Shown: positions 8,548 through 17,221 of the stretch, piece after piece
Numbering within the stretch: position 1 is the first letter of the stretch
Layout of the letters: each line of letters opens with the position of its first letter
Assembly: GCF_000374445.1 (NCBI RefSeq)
Contig: NZ_KB894443.1
Span: 1-59,427, forward strand
Source: Actinokineospora enzanensis DSM 44649
Lineage (GTDB): Bacteria; Actinomycetota; Actinomycetes; Mycobacteriales; Pseudonocardiaceae
Length of the DNA stretch: 59,427 bases
Direction of reading: 5' to 3'
Translations under genes and position numbers: made by a program
The notes under the pieces: model-generated
The model's input: only the letters and a program-made list of their open reading frames with translations
The model's database searches: none
What the model was told of the DNA's origin: nothing

Positions 8548-8736
8548 ATGTCGGTCTCGTTCCAGCGGAGTTCCCGGTGCAGCACCGGCGGCTGCGTCGC
8601 GCTCGGCTACTCGCCGCGCGCGCTCTACATCCGCGACACCGTCTCCGGCGACGTCGTCGAGGTGCGCGGCGCGAGCGCGCGGGCGACGCTGGTGGCCTAC
8701 CTCAAGCGGTCGCCCCTCTCGCAGCGTGCGGAGTGA
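8548..8736 (+). CDS. Second DUF397-like small protein
   Basis: 62 residues with a strong GAAGGAGGG Shine-Dalgarno. The start (FQRSSRCSTGGCVALGY, then LYIRDTVSGDVVEV) is clearly DUF397-like and shares Cys-Ser-Thr-Gly-x-Cys with the preceding gene. The C-terminal half differs (RATLVAYLKRSPLSQRAE), so this is a diverged paralogue. It lies beyond the terminator at 8419-8449 and probably has its own promoter. It may compete with the first DUF397 protein for the XRE regulator or serve another one. Confidence 0.8.
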   Translation: MSVSFQRSSRCSTGGCVALGYSPRALYIRDTVSGDVVEVRGASARATLVAYLKRSPLSQRAE

Positions 8737-8836
8737 TGAACTCCCTGTCACCAAACCGATGCCGCGCATCAGTCGTGCGGACGAATGATCGGTCCGTCGG
8801 GGTGGTTCGCTAGTCTCGGCACCTCAATCGCCTGCT

Positions 8837-10339
8837 GTGGCGCACACACGCGAGGAGTACCTGGTCATCGAACAGGGTGAGTTGGTCGCCGGACGCTATC
8901 GGCTGCAGGAACCCGTGGGCAGCGGTGCCATGGGAGTCGTCTGGCGCGCGAAGGACGAGCGGCTGGAACGGGTCATCGCGCTCAAGCGGCTGATCATCCG
9001 GCCCGGCCTCACCGCGGAACAGGCCGACGAGGCGCGCAGGCGGGCCATGCGGGAGGGGCGGATCGCCGCCCGGCTGCAGCACCGCAACGCGATCGCCATG
9101 CTCGACGTCGCCGAGCACGACGGCGATCCCTGCCTGGTCATGGAGTTCCTGCCGTCCCGCAGCCTGTCCAAGGTGCTGGCCGAGGACGGCACCCTGCCGC
9201 CGGAGCAGGTGGCCGCGATCGGCTCCCAGGTGGCCGCCGCGCTGGCCGCCGCGCACGCGGCCGGGATCGTGCACCGGGACGTCAAGCCCGGCAACATCCT
9301 GCTCGGCGACAACGGCACCGTGAAGATCACCGACTTCGGCATCTCCCGGGCCATCGACGACGGCACCGTCACCGACACCGGCCTGCTCGCCGGCACCCCC
9401 GCCTACCTGGCCCCGGAGATCGCCCGCGGCCACGACCCCAGCCAGGCCTCGGACGTGTTCTCGCTGGGCGCAACGCTCTACCACGCGGTTGAGGGCGCCC
9501 CGCCGTTCGGCCTGAACCCGAACCCGCTGGCACTGCTGCACGCGGTCGCCTCCGGCGAGATCACCCCGCCGCGGGGCGCGGGCGCGCTCACCCCGACGCT
9601 GATGTCGCTGCTGCGCGCCGAGCCCGTCGACCGACCGACGATGGAGGAGGCCGCGGGCGTCCTCGCGCTGCCCACCGCGCCGCTGCCGGTGGCCACCGCC
9701 GTCCCGTTCGAGCCGCGTACGGTGCCGCGGCGCAGGCCCGTCGCGCAGGCCGCGCCCGCGACCCGGATGGTGGCCACGCCGCGCTTCGAGCAGGGCGCCA
9801 CCCCGCCTGGCCCCAAGCGCGGGGTGCTGATCGCGCTGCTGCTCGGCGTGGTTGTGCTGGCCGCCGCCGTCACCTTCGTGCTGATCGACGCGAGCCGCGA
9901 CGACAAGGGCACGTCCGTGCCGCAGACCAAGGTCATCACGGTCAGCCAGAGTCCGCCACCCACCACCACGACCCAGTCGACCACCCTCACCACCCAGCCG
10001 TTGCCGGAGGCGCAGAAGGTCACCGACTTCAGCGCCGCTGGCCTGCTGATCATCGACTATTTCGGCGACGGCACGCCGGAGACCCGGTGGGGCCAGCTCG
10101 GCCCGAACGGCCAGGCGGTGTTCGGCGGCCTGGACGCGTTCAAGGCCTACTGGGCCCAGTTCCAGTACATCTCCTCCCGCAACGCCTACGGCGTGACCTC
10201 CAACCCGGACGGTTCGGTCAACGTCCCGGTCGATGTCACAGTGAAGGGCACCGACGGGGTGGAGGGGACCAAGCACAAGAACGTGAAGGTCGTCTCCCTC
10301 GGTGGTAGGTACCTCATCGATTCCGACTCGCGGTGGTAG
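8837..10339 (+). CDS. Receptor-type Ser/Thr protein kinase with NTF2-like extracellular domain
   Basis: 500 residues from GTG; no good Shine-Dalgarno is seen, so the start is uncertain by a few codons. The Hanks-type kinase domain (about 20-275) has the Gly loop GSGAMG, catalytic Lys in IALKRL, HRDVKPGN, DFG and GTPAYLAPE. A Pro/Arg-rich juxtamembrane linker leads to one membrane helix near residues 329-352, a Thr-rich spacer, and an extracellular domain of ~110 residues (VTDFSAAGLLIIDYFGDG to the end) that looks like a SnoaL/NTF2-type fold. It probably senses an external ligand and phosphorylates cytosolic targets. Confidence 0.92.
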   Translation: MAHTREEYLVIEQGELVAGRYRLQEPVGSGAMGVVWRAKDERLERVIALKRLIIRPGLTAEQADEARRRAMREGRIAARLQHRNAIAMLDVAEHDGDPCLVMEFLPSRSLSKVLAEDGTLPPEQVAAIGSQVAAALAAAHAAGIVHRDVKPGNILLGDNGTVKITDFGISRAIDDGTVTDTGLLAGTPAYLAPEIARGHDPSQASDVFSLGATLYHAVEGAPPFGLNPNPLALLHAVASGEITPPRGAGALTPTLMSLLRAEPVDRPTMEEAAGVLALPTAPLPVATAVPFEPRTVPRRRPVAQAAPATRMVATPRFEQGATPPGPKRGVLIALLLGVVVLAAAVTFVLIDASRDDKGTSVPQTKVITVSQSPPPTTTTQSTTLTTQPLPEAQKVTDFSAAGLLIIDYFGDGTPETRWGQLGPNGQAVFGGLDAFKAYWAQFQYISSRNAYGVTSNPDGSVNVPVDVTVKGTDGVEGTKHKNVKVVSLGGRYLIDSDSRW

Positions 10340-10405
10340 ACACCTGGGCGACCGACTCGCGCTGAGCCCCGTCCACCCGGGACAGCCGAAGGACGGAGGA
10401 CGGCC

Positions 10406-11749
10406 GTGCCGCTGATGCCCGTGACGGACGCGATGTTCCTGCTCGGTGAGACGCGGGAGCACCCGCTGCACGTGGGCGGTCTACAGCTGTTCACGCCACC
10501 CGACGGCGCAGGCCCGGACCACGTGGGCGAGCTGTTCCGCGCGCTGCTCGCCGACGGCCGGGTGGCGCCGCTGTTCCGGCGCAGGCCGCGGGCGCCGGTG
10601 GGCAGCCTCGGTCAGCTCATGTGGACGGACGACGACGAGCTGGACCTGGAGTACCACGTCCGGCTCTCCGCGCTGCCCGCGCCGGGCCGCGTGCGGGAGC
10701 TGCTGGAGCTGGTGTCGCGGCTGCACGGCTCGCTGCTCGACCGGCACCGGCCGCTGTGGGAGTCCCACCTCATCGAGGGGTTGCGGGACAACAGGTTCGC
10801 CGTCTACACGAAGGTCCACCACGCCCTGCTCGACGGCGTCTCCGCGCTGCGGCTGTTGCAGGACACACTGACCGCGGACTCGGACGAGCGGGACATGCCG
10901 CCGCCGTGGGCCCCGCGTCCCGCGCGGGCGCGTACGGCACGCGACCGCCCCGGGTTGTCCTCGATCGCGCGCGACGTCCTCGGGTTGGGACCGGCGGTCG
11001 CCCGCTGGGTCAACCAGGCGTGGCGGGAACAGGCGGGAACGCTCCCGTTCGAGGCGCCGAAGTCCATGTTCAATGTGCCGATCACCGGCGCCCGCCGGTT
11101 CGCCGCCCAGGGTTGGCCGCTGGACCGGGTGCGCGCGGTCGGCGAGGCCGCCGGGGCGACCGTCAACGACGTCATGCTGGCCATGTGCGCGGGCGCGCTG
11201 CGCCGCTACCTGCTGGAGCTCGACGCGCTGCCGGACCGCCCGCTGGTGGCCGCGGTGCCCATGTCGCTGCGCGCGGGCGACGGTGACAACGGCGGCAACG
11301 CACTCGGCCTGATCCTCACCACGCTGGCCACCGACCTGCCCGAGCCCGCCGACCGGCTCGCCGCGATCATCGCCTCGACCCGGTTGGGCAAGGCCGCCTA
11401 CCAGGGCATGAGCAGGCTCCAGGTGACCGCGCTGAGCGCCATCCCGTTCGCGCCGCTGGCCGTGGCCCTGCTGCCGGGCGCGGTCCGGCTGACGCCGCCC
11501 GCGTTCAACCTGATGATCAGCAACGTGCCGGGACCGGCGGAACCGCTGTACTGGAACGGCGCGCGGATGAGCGGGGTGTACCCGGTGTCGGTGCCCTACG
11601 AGGGGCAGGCCCTGAACATCACGGTCACCAGCTACGCGGGATCACTGGAGTTCGGACTCACCGGCTGCCGCCGCTCTGTCCCGCATTTGCAACGCTTGTT
11701 GACGTATCTCGACGCGGAGCTGACCGCGTTGGAAGAACAGGTGCTCTGA
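10406..11749 (+). CDS. Wax ester synthase/diacylglycerol acyltransferase-family protein
   Basis: 447 residues, GTG start with GGAGGA at 5 nt. It carries the WS/DGAT condensation motif HHxxxDG (His138-His139 ... Asp143 in VHHALLDGVSALRLL), the N-terminal DAMFLLGETREHPLHVGG and the C-terminal NLMISNVPGPAEPLYWNGA typical of the family. Members esterify acyl-CoA with alcohols or diacylglycerol to make storage lipid; substrate choice cannot be read from sequence. It lies 66 bp after the kinase gene, possibly in one transcript, and ends 5 bp from the convergent gene. Confidence 0.9.
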   Translation: MPLMPVTDAMFLLGETREHPLHVGGLQLFTPPDGAGPDHVGELFRALLADGRVAPLFRRRPRAPVGSLGQLMWTDDDELDLEYHVRLSALPAPGRVRELLELVSRLHGSLLDRHRPLWESHLIEGLRDNRFAVYTKVHHALLDGVSALRLLQDTLTADSDERDMPPPWAPRPARARTARDRPGLSSIARDVLGLGPAVARWVNQAWREQAGTLPFEAPKSMFNVPITGARRFAAQGWPLDRVRAVGEAAGATVNDVMLAMCAGALRRYLLELDALPDRPLVAAVPMSLRAGDGDNGGNALGLILTTLATDLPEPADRLAAIIASTRLGKAAYQGMSRLQVTALSAIPFAPLAVALLPGAVRLTPPAFNLMISNVPGPAEPLYWNGARMSGVYPVSVPYEGQALNITVTSYAGSLEFGLTGCRRSVPHLQRLLTYLDAELTALEEQVL

Positions 11750-11753
11750 GACT

Positions 11754-12257
11754 TCAATCCTCGTCCCTGGGGCGCGGGCGGACCGGGCGGGGTATCCGGG
11801 TCAGCGCGCGCACACGCCGGGTTCGGCCGTGTACCGCCAGTAACGCCAATAACTCGCCGTCGACCTCGGCGGCCAGCCGCCGCTGCGCCCAGTCGGAGGC
11901 GGCGAGCACGGCGTTGACGGCCACCTCGCGCCCGGCCAGCGCGTCGTGCACCAGCCGCCACTCCGCGAGCCGGGCGCGCACCGCGGGAACATGGTCTACA
12001 GCCGGAGACATTCGGTCCGCCCACGCGCGGAACCCCCTGGCCGTCGCGGCGCGGTCGTCGATGCGGGCGATGGCGGCGGCACCGGCCATGGCCTCGTCGG
12101 GGTCGCGCAGGATCGCGGCGAGGAAGGCGCGCTCGTCGGCCGGGGTGGCCGCGCGGTACCAGGCGAAGCGCCGGTGCTCGTCGGCCAGCGCGCGTGGGTC
12201 GTGCACCGGACGGTCGGTCAGCGCCGCCGCGGCCGCGATGTGGTCCAGCAGATTCAC
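11754..12257 (-). CDS. Conserved-looking hypothetical helical protein
   Basis: 167 residues from GTG 12257, chosen because GGAGG sits 5 nt upstream; an ATG at 12305 in the same frame has no such signal. The protein is Ala/Arg-rich and all helical, with repeated Arg-Ala-Trp and Asp-Arg-Ala motifs ([21 protein letters not shown]), and a basic Pro-Arg tail. There is no signal peptide or membrane segment. I do not recognise the family. It is divergent from the SRPBCC gene and convergent with the acyltransferase gene. Confidence 0.65.
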   Translation of the reverse strand: MNLLDHIAAAAALTDRPVHDPRALADEHRRFAWYRAATPADERAFLAAILRDPDEAMAGAAAIARIDDRAATARGFRAWADRMSPAVDHVPAVRARLAEWRLVHDALAGREVAVNAVLAASDWAQRRLAAEVDGELLALLAVHGRTRRVRALTRIPRPVRPRPRDED

Positions 12258-12323
12258 CGTTTCCTCCACCGCAAAGGGTAGTCGCCGGTGCCCGCGGACG
12301 ATCATCGGCGCTACCCTCCCGGG

Positions 12324-12743
12324 ATGCGGTTCCAGCAGCAGATCGACGTGGCCGCGGCGCCCGCCGCGGTGTGGGGGATCTACTCCGACATCGAGCGGTG
12401 GCCGGAGTGGACCGCCTCGGTGACCTCGATCACCTCATTGGACCCCGGTCCGCTCCGTGTGGGGAGCCGCGCGCGCGTCCGCCAGCCTCGTCTGCCGGTC
12501 ACCGTGTGGACCGTCTCGGAGCTGGAAGAGGGCCGCACGTGGACCTGGGTGGCGGGCGGGCTGGGCGCGCGCACGGTCGCCTGGCACACCGTCGACCCGC
12601 ACGGCGAGGGGGCCAGGGTCTCGCTCGGCCTGGAGATGACCGGTCCGCTCGGCGTGCTGGTCGCCCGGCTGGTGGCCGGGCTCACCGACCGGTACCTGGT
12701 GCTGGAGGCCGAGGGCCTCAAGGCCCGCGCCGAGGCGGGGTGA
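12324..12743 (+). CDS. SRPBCC-superfamily (START-like) protein
   Basis: 139 residues from ATG 12324. The opening ([31 protein letters not shown]) is the classic first strand and helices of the SRPBCC/polyketide-cyclase fold, ending with the long C-terminal helix [27 protein letters not shown]. Such proteins form a hydrophobic pocket and may be lipid-binding proteins, cyclases or stress proteins; nothing here narrows it. An in-frame start at 12288 would add 12 residues outside the fold. Confidence 0.85.
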   Translation: MRFQQQIDVAAAPAAVWGIYSDIERWPEWTASVTSITSLDPGPLRVGSRARVRQPRLPVTVWTVSELEEGRTWTWVAGGLGARTVAWHTVDPHGEGARVSLGLEMTGPLGVLVARLVAGLTDRYLVLEAEGLKARAEAG

Positions 12744-12793
12744 CGGTACGGTCGGGGGGTCCCGTGCCGCATCGCCCTCCTGGAGGTCCACCC

Positions 12794-13045
12794 GTGTCCG
12801 AGGCGCCCGACCAGCCCGCGACCACCACCGAGGCCGACACGGCCGACACGGCCGACGCGGCCACCGAGGCCACGGCCGTGACCGCGCCGGGTCCGCAGGA
12901 CGTCAAGGCCCGCTTCCGCGAGGCGCTGGCCCGCAAGCAGGCCCGCGCCCAGTCCGGCGAGGGCCACGCCACCGGCGCGTCGAAGATCCACGACGCGCAG
13001 GGCCGCGCGGGCGGCAAGCGACAGTTCCGGCGCAAGAGCGGCTGA
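12794..13045 (+). CDS. DUF5302 small basic protein
   Basis: 83 residues, GTG start with GGAGG at 7 nt. The N-terminal ~35 residues are acidic and Thr/Ala-rich with Ala-Asp-Thr repeats. The C-terminal half is basic and ends [21 protein letters not shown], the hallmark of the actinobacterial DUF5302 family. Function is unknown. The tail looks nucleic-acid-binding, which is my inference only. It follows the SRPBCC gene by 50 bp. Confidence 0.85.
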   Translation: MSEAPDQPATTTEADTADTADAATEATAVTAPGPQDVKARFREALARKQARAQSGEGHATGASKIHDAQGRAGGKRQFRRKSG

Positions 13046-13177
13046 CCGCGCGCGGGCGAATCGGCAACCATTGTCGATTCGCGTGGATAACGCGTGCACC
13101 GATGGGCAACGAACCCGTACCCGCCGGTTCACGAAAGCGCCCCCGAATGGTCGAATCCGTTCCGGCGTAAGCACTTG

Positions 13178-13205
13178 GCCCGCCCGTATGTTGTTACGGG
13201 CGGGC
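13178..13205. terminator. Hairpin terminator after DUF5302 gene
   Basis: Perfect 11-bp stem GCCCGCCCGTA / TACGGGCGGGC with a 6-nt loop, between the DUF5302 gene and the next small lipoprotein gene. Confidence 0.65.
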
Positions 13206-13227
13206 GCTCCGCCGCGATTTCCCGCAC

Positions 13228-13557
13228 ATGGTGCGAAGACCGTTGCCGCGCGCCGCCGCGGCGTTGGTGTTGCCCCCGTTCGTGATCGCCACCGCGATCA
13301 CCGGCTGCGAGGCGCCGACCGACCGCGACTGGAGCTGTTCGGCCACCCGGTGCGAGCTGTCCATCACCGGCTCGCCCACGATCGAGGTGCTCGACGCCCG
13401 GCTGAAGGCCACCGTGGGCCGCGGCCAGGTCCGGGTCGCGGCCGACGGCGTCGACGTCACCCTCAACCCCGGCGAGGCCGCGCTGGTCGGCGGCGTGCGG
13501 GTGGAGCTGCGCGCGGTGGACGAGGACGGCCGTGCCGATCTTGTCGTGACCGAGTGA
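13228..13557 (+). CDS. Small putative lipoprotein
   Basis: 109 residues with a lipoprotein-type signal (basic start, hydrophobic ALVLPPFVIATA, lipobox I-T-G-C near residue 27). The mature part is short and beta-rich: WSCSATRCELSITGSPTIEVLDARL, then a repeated Val-x-Val strand pattern. Two Cys in SCSATRC could form a disulfide. No family recognised. The Shine-Dalgarno is poor, so the exact start is unsure. It is the last gene before the 1.8-kb non-coding stretch. Confidence 0.65.
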   Translation: MVRRPLPRAAAALVLPPFVIATAITGCEAPTDRDWSCSATRCELSITGSPTIEVLDARLKATVGRGQVRVAADGVDVTLNPGEAALVGGVRVELRAVDEDGRADLVVTE

Positions 13558-13682
13558 GTTTCACCCCCGGGCACGCCGGGTACGTCACTTTCGGGAGGCG
13601 CGAACTCCCTGTCAGACCCCGACCGCTGATCGCGCCCGAGAGCCCTCCCCCCTGGCGCCCGGGCAGCGGAGCGGTCGGGCCA

Positions 13683-13716
13683 GGCAGGCCCCGGTAACCC
13701 CCAGCCGGGGCCTGCC
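13683..13716. terminator. Strong hairpin terminator
   Basis: Perfect 12-bp stem GGCAGGCCCCGG / CCGGGGCCTGCC with a 10-nt loop, about 125 bp past the small lipoprotein gene. It marks the left border of the non-coding region that holds the DnaA boxes. Confidence 0.7.
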
Positions 13717-13893
13717 ACTACCTCCGGCCCCATTCGGCGCACATGCAGGCGCAAGGCCGATTTACGAATTCGCCCACCGCGCAACCTTCGCCGTCGCCGC
13801 ACCCGCCTGACGTCGACCACCACGGCCCGCCGTGCACACAACGTGACCCGCCTCGCGCTGCGCCAGGACCCCGCCGACCTCGCGTTTCCCGGG

Positions 13894-14200
13894 TTGTCCA
13901 CAGGCAAGATCATCATTTCCCCGGCCCCGACTTTCCTTCCGCTAGAATGGAAACTCGGGGGATTCCCGCCCTTTCAGTCCTAGTGGGATGGTTATCCACA
14001 GACCGCTTTCAACGCCTCGATCTTTGTCGTACCCCCGTGGTAGCGTGGGAATTTGGGGGAACCTCCGGGGCTTTCACCCGAAGTGGGATGGTTATCCACA
14101 GGCTGATGGGAGCGTGCTCGACAGCGGTTCGGGCATTGCGATAGCGTTGATTTCGGGGGTCCCCTGGCGAGTTGTCCACAGGGGTACGGAATTGTTCACA
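13894..14200 (+). other. Cluster of DnaA boxes away from dnaA
   Basis: Five 9-mers on the same strand: TTGTCCACA at 13894-13902, TTATCCACA at 13992-14000 and 14092-14100, TTGTCCACA at 14172-14180 and TTGTTCACA (one mismatch) at 14192-14200. TTGTCCACA and TTATCCACA are the strong DnaA-box forms of actinomycetes and E. coli. Boxes 2 and 3 are exactly 100 bp apart, boxes 4 and 5 exactly 20. One-mismatch boxes on the other strand lie at 13082-13090 and 14898-14906. No dnaA, dnaN, rpmH or gyrase gene is near. DnaA-box clusters outside oriC that titrate DnaA are known (E. coli datA; a similar cluster in Streptomyces coelicolor). A secondary or relic origin is the other option. Confidence 0.7.
13943..14181 (+). 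repeat. Three imperfect ~100-bp-period repeats carrying the DnaA boxes
   Basis: Units begin at 13943, 14041 and 14142 with TAGxxT, run through a GGGGG tract at a similar position, and end in a DnaA box followed by AG. Units 1 and 2 share AGTGGGATGGTTATCCACAG exactly (13982-14001 and 14082-14101) plus CTTTCA ten nt before it. Unit 3 is shorter by ~20 nt. The even spacing suggests duplication of a DnaA-binding module. Confidence 0.6.
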
Positions 14201-15350
14201 GGGGTGTTCCTGGGCTGTTTACGCGTGGGTCGGCCGGTTAGGGTGAAAATCGGATTCGCGGCCGCTGGGTGGGTGGAATCCGGTTATCGGCGAGTCGCGG
14301 GAGATGGGGTTTCGGGTGGGTGATGGGATTCCGTCGTGGGGGTGAGAGGTGATCGCGGAGGGTGGCCGAATTGCGCGTTACTCGGCCAATGGGGTGCGTT
14401 CGGGCTTAACGCAACGACGTTCGTTTGTGGGATCGATGACGCGGGCATGCGGAGCGGGGCCGAGGGACGCCCGGCGGAGCGCGCGGGGGTGCGGGGTTGG
14501 CCGGGCGGTCGGACGGGGCGGAAGTCCTGAATGTCCGATCGGAGCCCTACCGAACGGTAGCGCCAGGCCCTCCGACTAGGCCGAAAGAGTGTAGTCGACC
14601 CGTCGCGGGCGGTGAGTTAACGAAATTGATGACCGCTAAGTGATGGACGTCGTTGCTAGCGAGGCCAGAACCGGGGACGATGGCGGTCGGAACGGTGGAC
14701 CGCGCCGTGCAGGGTCGGCGGCGGATCATCGTCCGTTCTCATCGCCTCTGCGGTCGCCGCGGCCGGGACACCGCGCACCGCGCCCTCGCGCGATGGGAAC
14801 GGCGGGCCCCGGAGGTCGGGTGGAGCCGACACCGGGGCCTGTCACGCTTAAGCGGCCGAAAGCGCCGGGGGCGCGGGAAAGTGAGCGACCCTCTCGTTGT
14901 GGACACCGACGCCGTGCCACACCCGACACGGCACGCAGAGACCGCCCGACGGACCACATGACACACGACCCGAGCGGGACGACAGGGCAATCGAGCGGGC
15001 CGGGCACCAGCGGGGCGGAGTCGCACGACCGGACGTGCCACGCGGGTCAGGGGTCGGCAGTGGGCGTAGGGGCAGGCAAGCGAATGTGTCAGGCGGGCAG
15101 GAGGCTCCGGCGGGCTGCGCCGCCGGAGCGGTGTGCCAGGCGGCCTGGGGCGTCAGTGGGGCTGAGGCGTCAGTGGGGCTGAGGCGTCAGCGGATAGGGG
15201 TGCGGGATCGGCCGGGCGTGCGAGGCTGGGCCGCCAGTGGGTCGAGGCACCAGGCGGACTGGAGCTGTCGCTGGGGCTGAAGCATCAGCGCGCGGCTGCG
15301 TGAGACGGGCAGGCGTCGGCGGGTGGGCGTGCGGGATACGAGCACGGGTA
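14201..15350. other. Non-coding stretch, no supported gene
   Basis: About 1.15 kb without a reading frame I would accept: the open frames lack codon bias, Shine-Dalgarno sites and recognisable protein content. It holds a 14-bp hairpin/palindrome CTACCGAACGGTAG at 14547-14560, a one-mismatch reverse DnaA box at 14898-14906 and degenerate G-rich repeats toward the right end. A decayed gene in the last 700 bp is possible but cannot be identified. Confidence 0.5.
15150..15190 (+). repeat. 17-bp tandem repeat, ~2.4 copies
   Basis: GCGTCAGTGGGGCTGAG at 15150-15166 and 15167-15183, then GCGTCAG at 15184-15190. A diverged copy (GGGGCTGAAGCATCAGCG) follows about 90 bp on. Likely slippage in non-coding DNA. 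Confidence 0.7.
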
Positions 15351-16316
15351 TCAGCGGGCGGCGTCGCCGGATTCGTCGTAGTCGCCGTGGTCGCGGTTGC
15401 CTCGGGGCCAGAGCGGTTCGGCGGTTTCCGGCCGTGGCAGGGCCCGCCGGTCCTCTTCGGACGGGATGCGGGGCCAGCCGACGGCGCTCAGTGCGGGTCG
15501 CTCGCCCTCCAGTCGTTCCGCGTCGAGGCGCTCAGCGTACTGCGGGGCGATCTCGGTCTTGGTGACCGCGGCGGAGAGTCGGGCGAAGGTGGGTAGCAGG
15601 TCGGCGGCCTCGCGGACCTGTTCCGGGTGTCGGGCCAGCCACCACACCACGGCCGTGCCCGGGTCGATCAGCACCTCCTCGGCCAGGTATGCCCGGGTGC
15701 GCTGCTCCAGCTCCTGCTCGTGGTGCCGGACCTGCTTCTCCTTGCGCAGCTCGGTGAGCCTGCCGAGCCTGCGCGCGTCCTCGTCGGGCACGGTCAGACC
15801 GACGTTCTCGGCCCAGGTGATGATCTGCCCGGAGCGGTCCGGCGCCATCGCGCCGAGTTCGGCGGCCAGGCGGGTCTGCACGACCTCGGCGTCGGTGGGC
15901 GAGCCGGTGACGGTGACCTGGCGGGCGCGTTCCAGGATCGAGTGGACTGCCAGCCCACGCAGGTTCCCGTGCTGCGGCACGCCCGCGTTGGGCGTCCAGC
16001 AGACCGTGCAGGTGAGGATGAACCGGTAGTACGGCTCGGCGCTGTCCACCGGGATCGACGGCACGTGGTGCTCGGCCCGCGGCGGCGCCTCGGGTTCGGG
16101 GCGGGCGCGTTCGCGGACCGCCTCCGCGCGTAAGGCGCGTTGTTCGCGGTGGAACAGGATCTGCTTCACGACCAGCGCCGCGAGCCCCAGCGCCACCACG
16201 AGCACCGGGATGGTGACCCAGTTCGCCCAGCCGAATGCCAAGCCTGCGGTGATGGGGGCGAGGACGGCGAACCCCACGATGATCGCGGGCGCGCGCCAGG
16301 GCGCTGCTGTTTCCAC
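15351..16316 (-). CDS. Membrane-anchored hypothetical protein
   Basis: 321 residues. Two close hydrophobic segments form an N-terminal hairpin (IIVGFAVLAPITAGLAFGWA and VTIPVLVVALGLAALVV). Then comes a charged Glu/Arg-rich stretch and a cytosolic domain with FILTCTVCWTP (a Cys-x2-Cys), a helix pair around ELEQRTRAYLAEEVLIDPGTAVVWWLARHPEQV, and an acidic, Arg-rich tail. No family recognised. It reads toward the DnaA-box region and is preceded by a ~100-bp gap from the SMP-30-like gene on the same strand. Confidence 0.75.
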   Translation of the reverse strand: METAAPWRAPAIIVGFAVLAPITAGLAFGWANWVTIPVLVVALGLAALVVKQILFHREQRALRAEAVRERARPEPEAPPRAEHHVPSIPVDSAEPYYRFILTCTVCWTPNAGVPQHGNLRGLAVHSILERARQVTVTGSPTDAEVVQTRLAAELGAMAPDRSGQIITWAENVGLTVPDEDARRLGRLTELRKEKQVRHHEQELEQRTRAYLAEEVLIDPGTAVVWWLARHPEQVREAADLLPTFARLSAAVTKTEIAPQYAERLDAERLEGERPALSAVGWPRIPSEEDRRALPRPETAEPLWPRGNRDHGDYDESGDAAR

Positions 16317-16419
16317 ACCTAGGTGGGTACCTCTTGCGGCCGTCGAGTCGGTAGAGCGATCAAGCGGATTCGCTCGAACATACGAACCGCCGGATGCTGA
16401 CGGTCACGGCGTGCTGCGG

Positions 16420-17205
16420 TCAGAGGACCGGGCGGGGGACCGCGCGGCCGCGCCGGGGCAGCCCCATCCAGCGCACGGCGGGCTGACCGCGCACCCCGGC
16501 GTCGCAGGCGTGCACCGTGCCGTCCCCGGTGGTGATCAGCATGGTGGGTCCGGCGAAGCAGCAGTCGGCGGCGTCCGGGAGCCGGACGATGGTGTACGAG
16601 GTGCCGGTGTGGTCGATGCGGCGCACGGTGTCGCCCGCCGCGACCCAGACGAACCCGTCGATGTCCACTGCGACGCCGCGCGCGTCCGGGACCAGCCCGC
16701 GCTCCGCGCCTATCGTGCCGTTGGCGAGGTCGAACCGGTGTGCCACCAAGCCGTCCGCGCCGACGCGGAAGAGGACGGTGGTGTCCGGGCTCCACGCCAG
16801 ACCGTGGGTGGGGCCGGACAGGACGGGGTGGACCGAGCCACTGAGGTCCACGCGGTACAGCGTGTCCTCGGTGCCCAGCCACAGCCTGCCTGCCGGATCG
16901 CACCAGACGCCGTCCGCGGGCGGGAACTCCAGCGGGAGCACCCGGCCGTCCCGGCGCAGCAGCACCGGTTCGCCCGCCACCACCCAGCCGTCGCGGGTGG
17001 CCACCGCGCCCACCGCGCGCCCGTCCACGCCCAGGGTGGCCACGTGCCGGGGGCCCAGTTCGGTCATCCGGCCCAGTTGCAGCCTGCGCGCCCGCGCGTC
17101 CACCCACGACAGTTCACGGCCGGTCCAGCTCAGCCCGCGCACCCGGCGACCCAGCAGCCCGACGCAGGCGTCGGCCACCAGCTCGTTGGGTCTGATCCGC
17201 GCCAT
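16420..17205 (-). CDS. SMP-30/gluconolactonase-like beta-propeller protein
   Basis: 261 residues from ATG 17205, which has GGAGG just upstream; the frame stays open to 17280 but that would cross the operator. The protein shows repeated propeller-blade motifs ending in Asp/Gly and Trp (GVWCDPAGRLWLGTEDTLYRVD, GVAVDIDGFVWVAAGDTVRRID), the NHL/SMP-30 pattern. No signal peptide, so probably cytosolic. It could be a lactonase or only a propeller scaffold, as the metal-binding Glu/Asn/Asp set cannot be assigned with confidence. Tandem GntR-type sites lie directly upstream. Confidence 0.75.
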   Translation of the reverse strand: MARIRPNELVADACVGLLGRRVRGLSWTGRELSWVDARARRLQLGRMTELGPRHVATLGVDGRAVGAVATRDGWVVAGEPVLLRRDGRVLPLEFPPADGVWCDPAGRLWLGTEDTLYRVDLSGSVHPVLSGPTHGLAWSPDTTVLFRVGADGLVAHRFDLANGTIGAERGLVPDARGVAVDIDGFVWVAAGDTVRRIDHTGTSYTIVRLPDAADCCFAGPTMLITTGDGTVHACDAGVRGQPAVRWMGLPRRGRAVPRPVL

Positions 17206-17221
17206 CCCGCCTCCGTAGCCA

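Noticed and set aside
13894..14200. Chromosomal oriC
   Set aside because: Actinomycete oriC lies between dnaA and dnaN; neither gene, nor rpmH, recF or gyrAB, is present. All boxes face one way, unlike typical oriC. Kept only as a DnaA-box cluster.
14640..15280. Several open frames of 90-180 codons in the non-coding stretch
   Set aside because: Arg/Gly/Pro-rich translations in several overlapping frames, no Shine-Dalgarno, no codon-position bias that I can see and no family resemblance.
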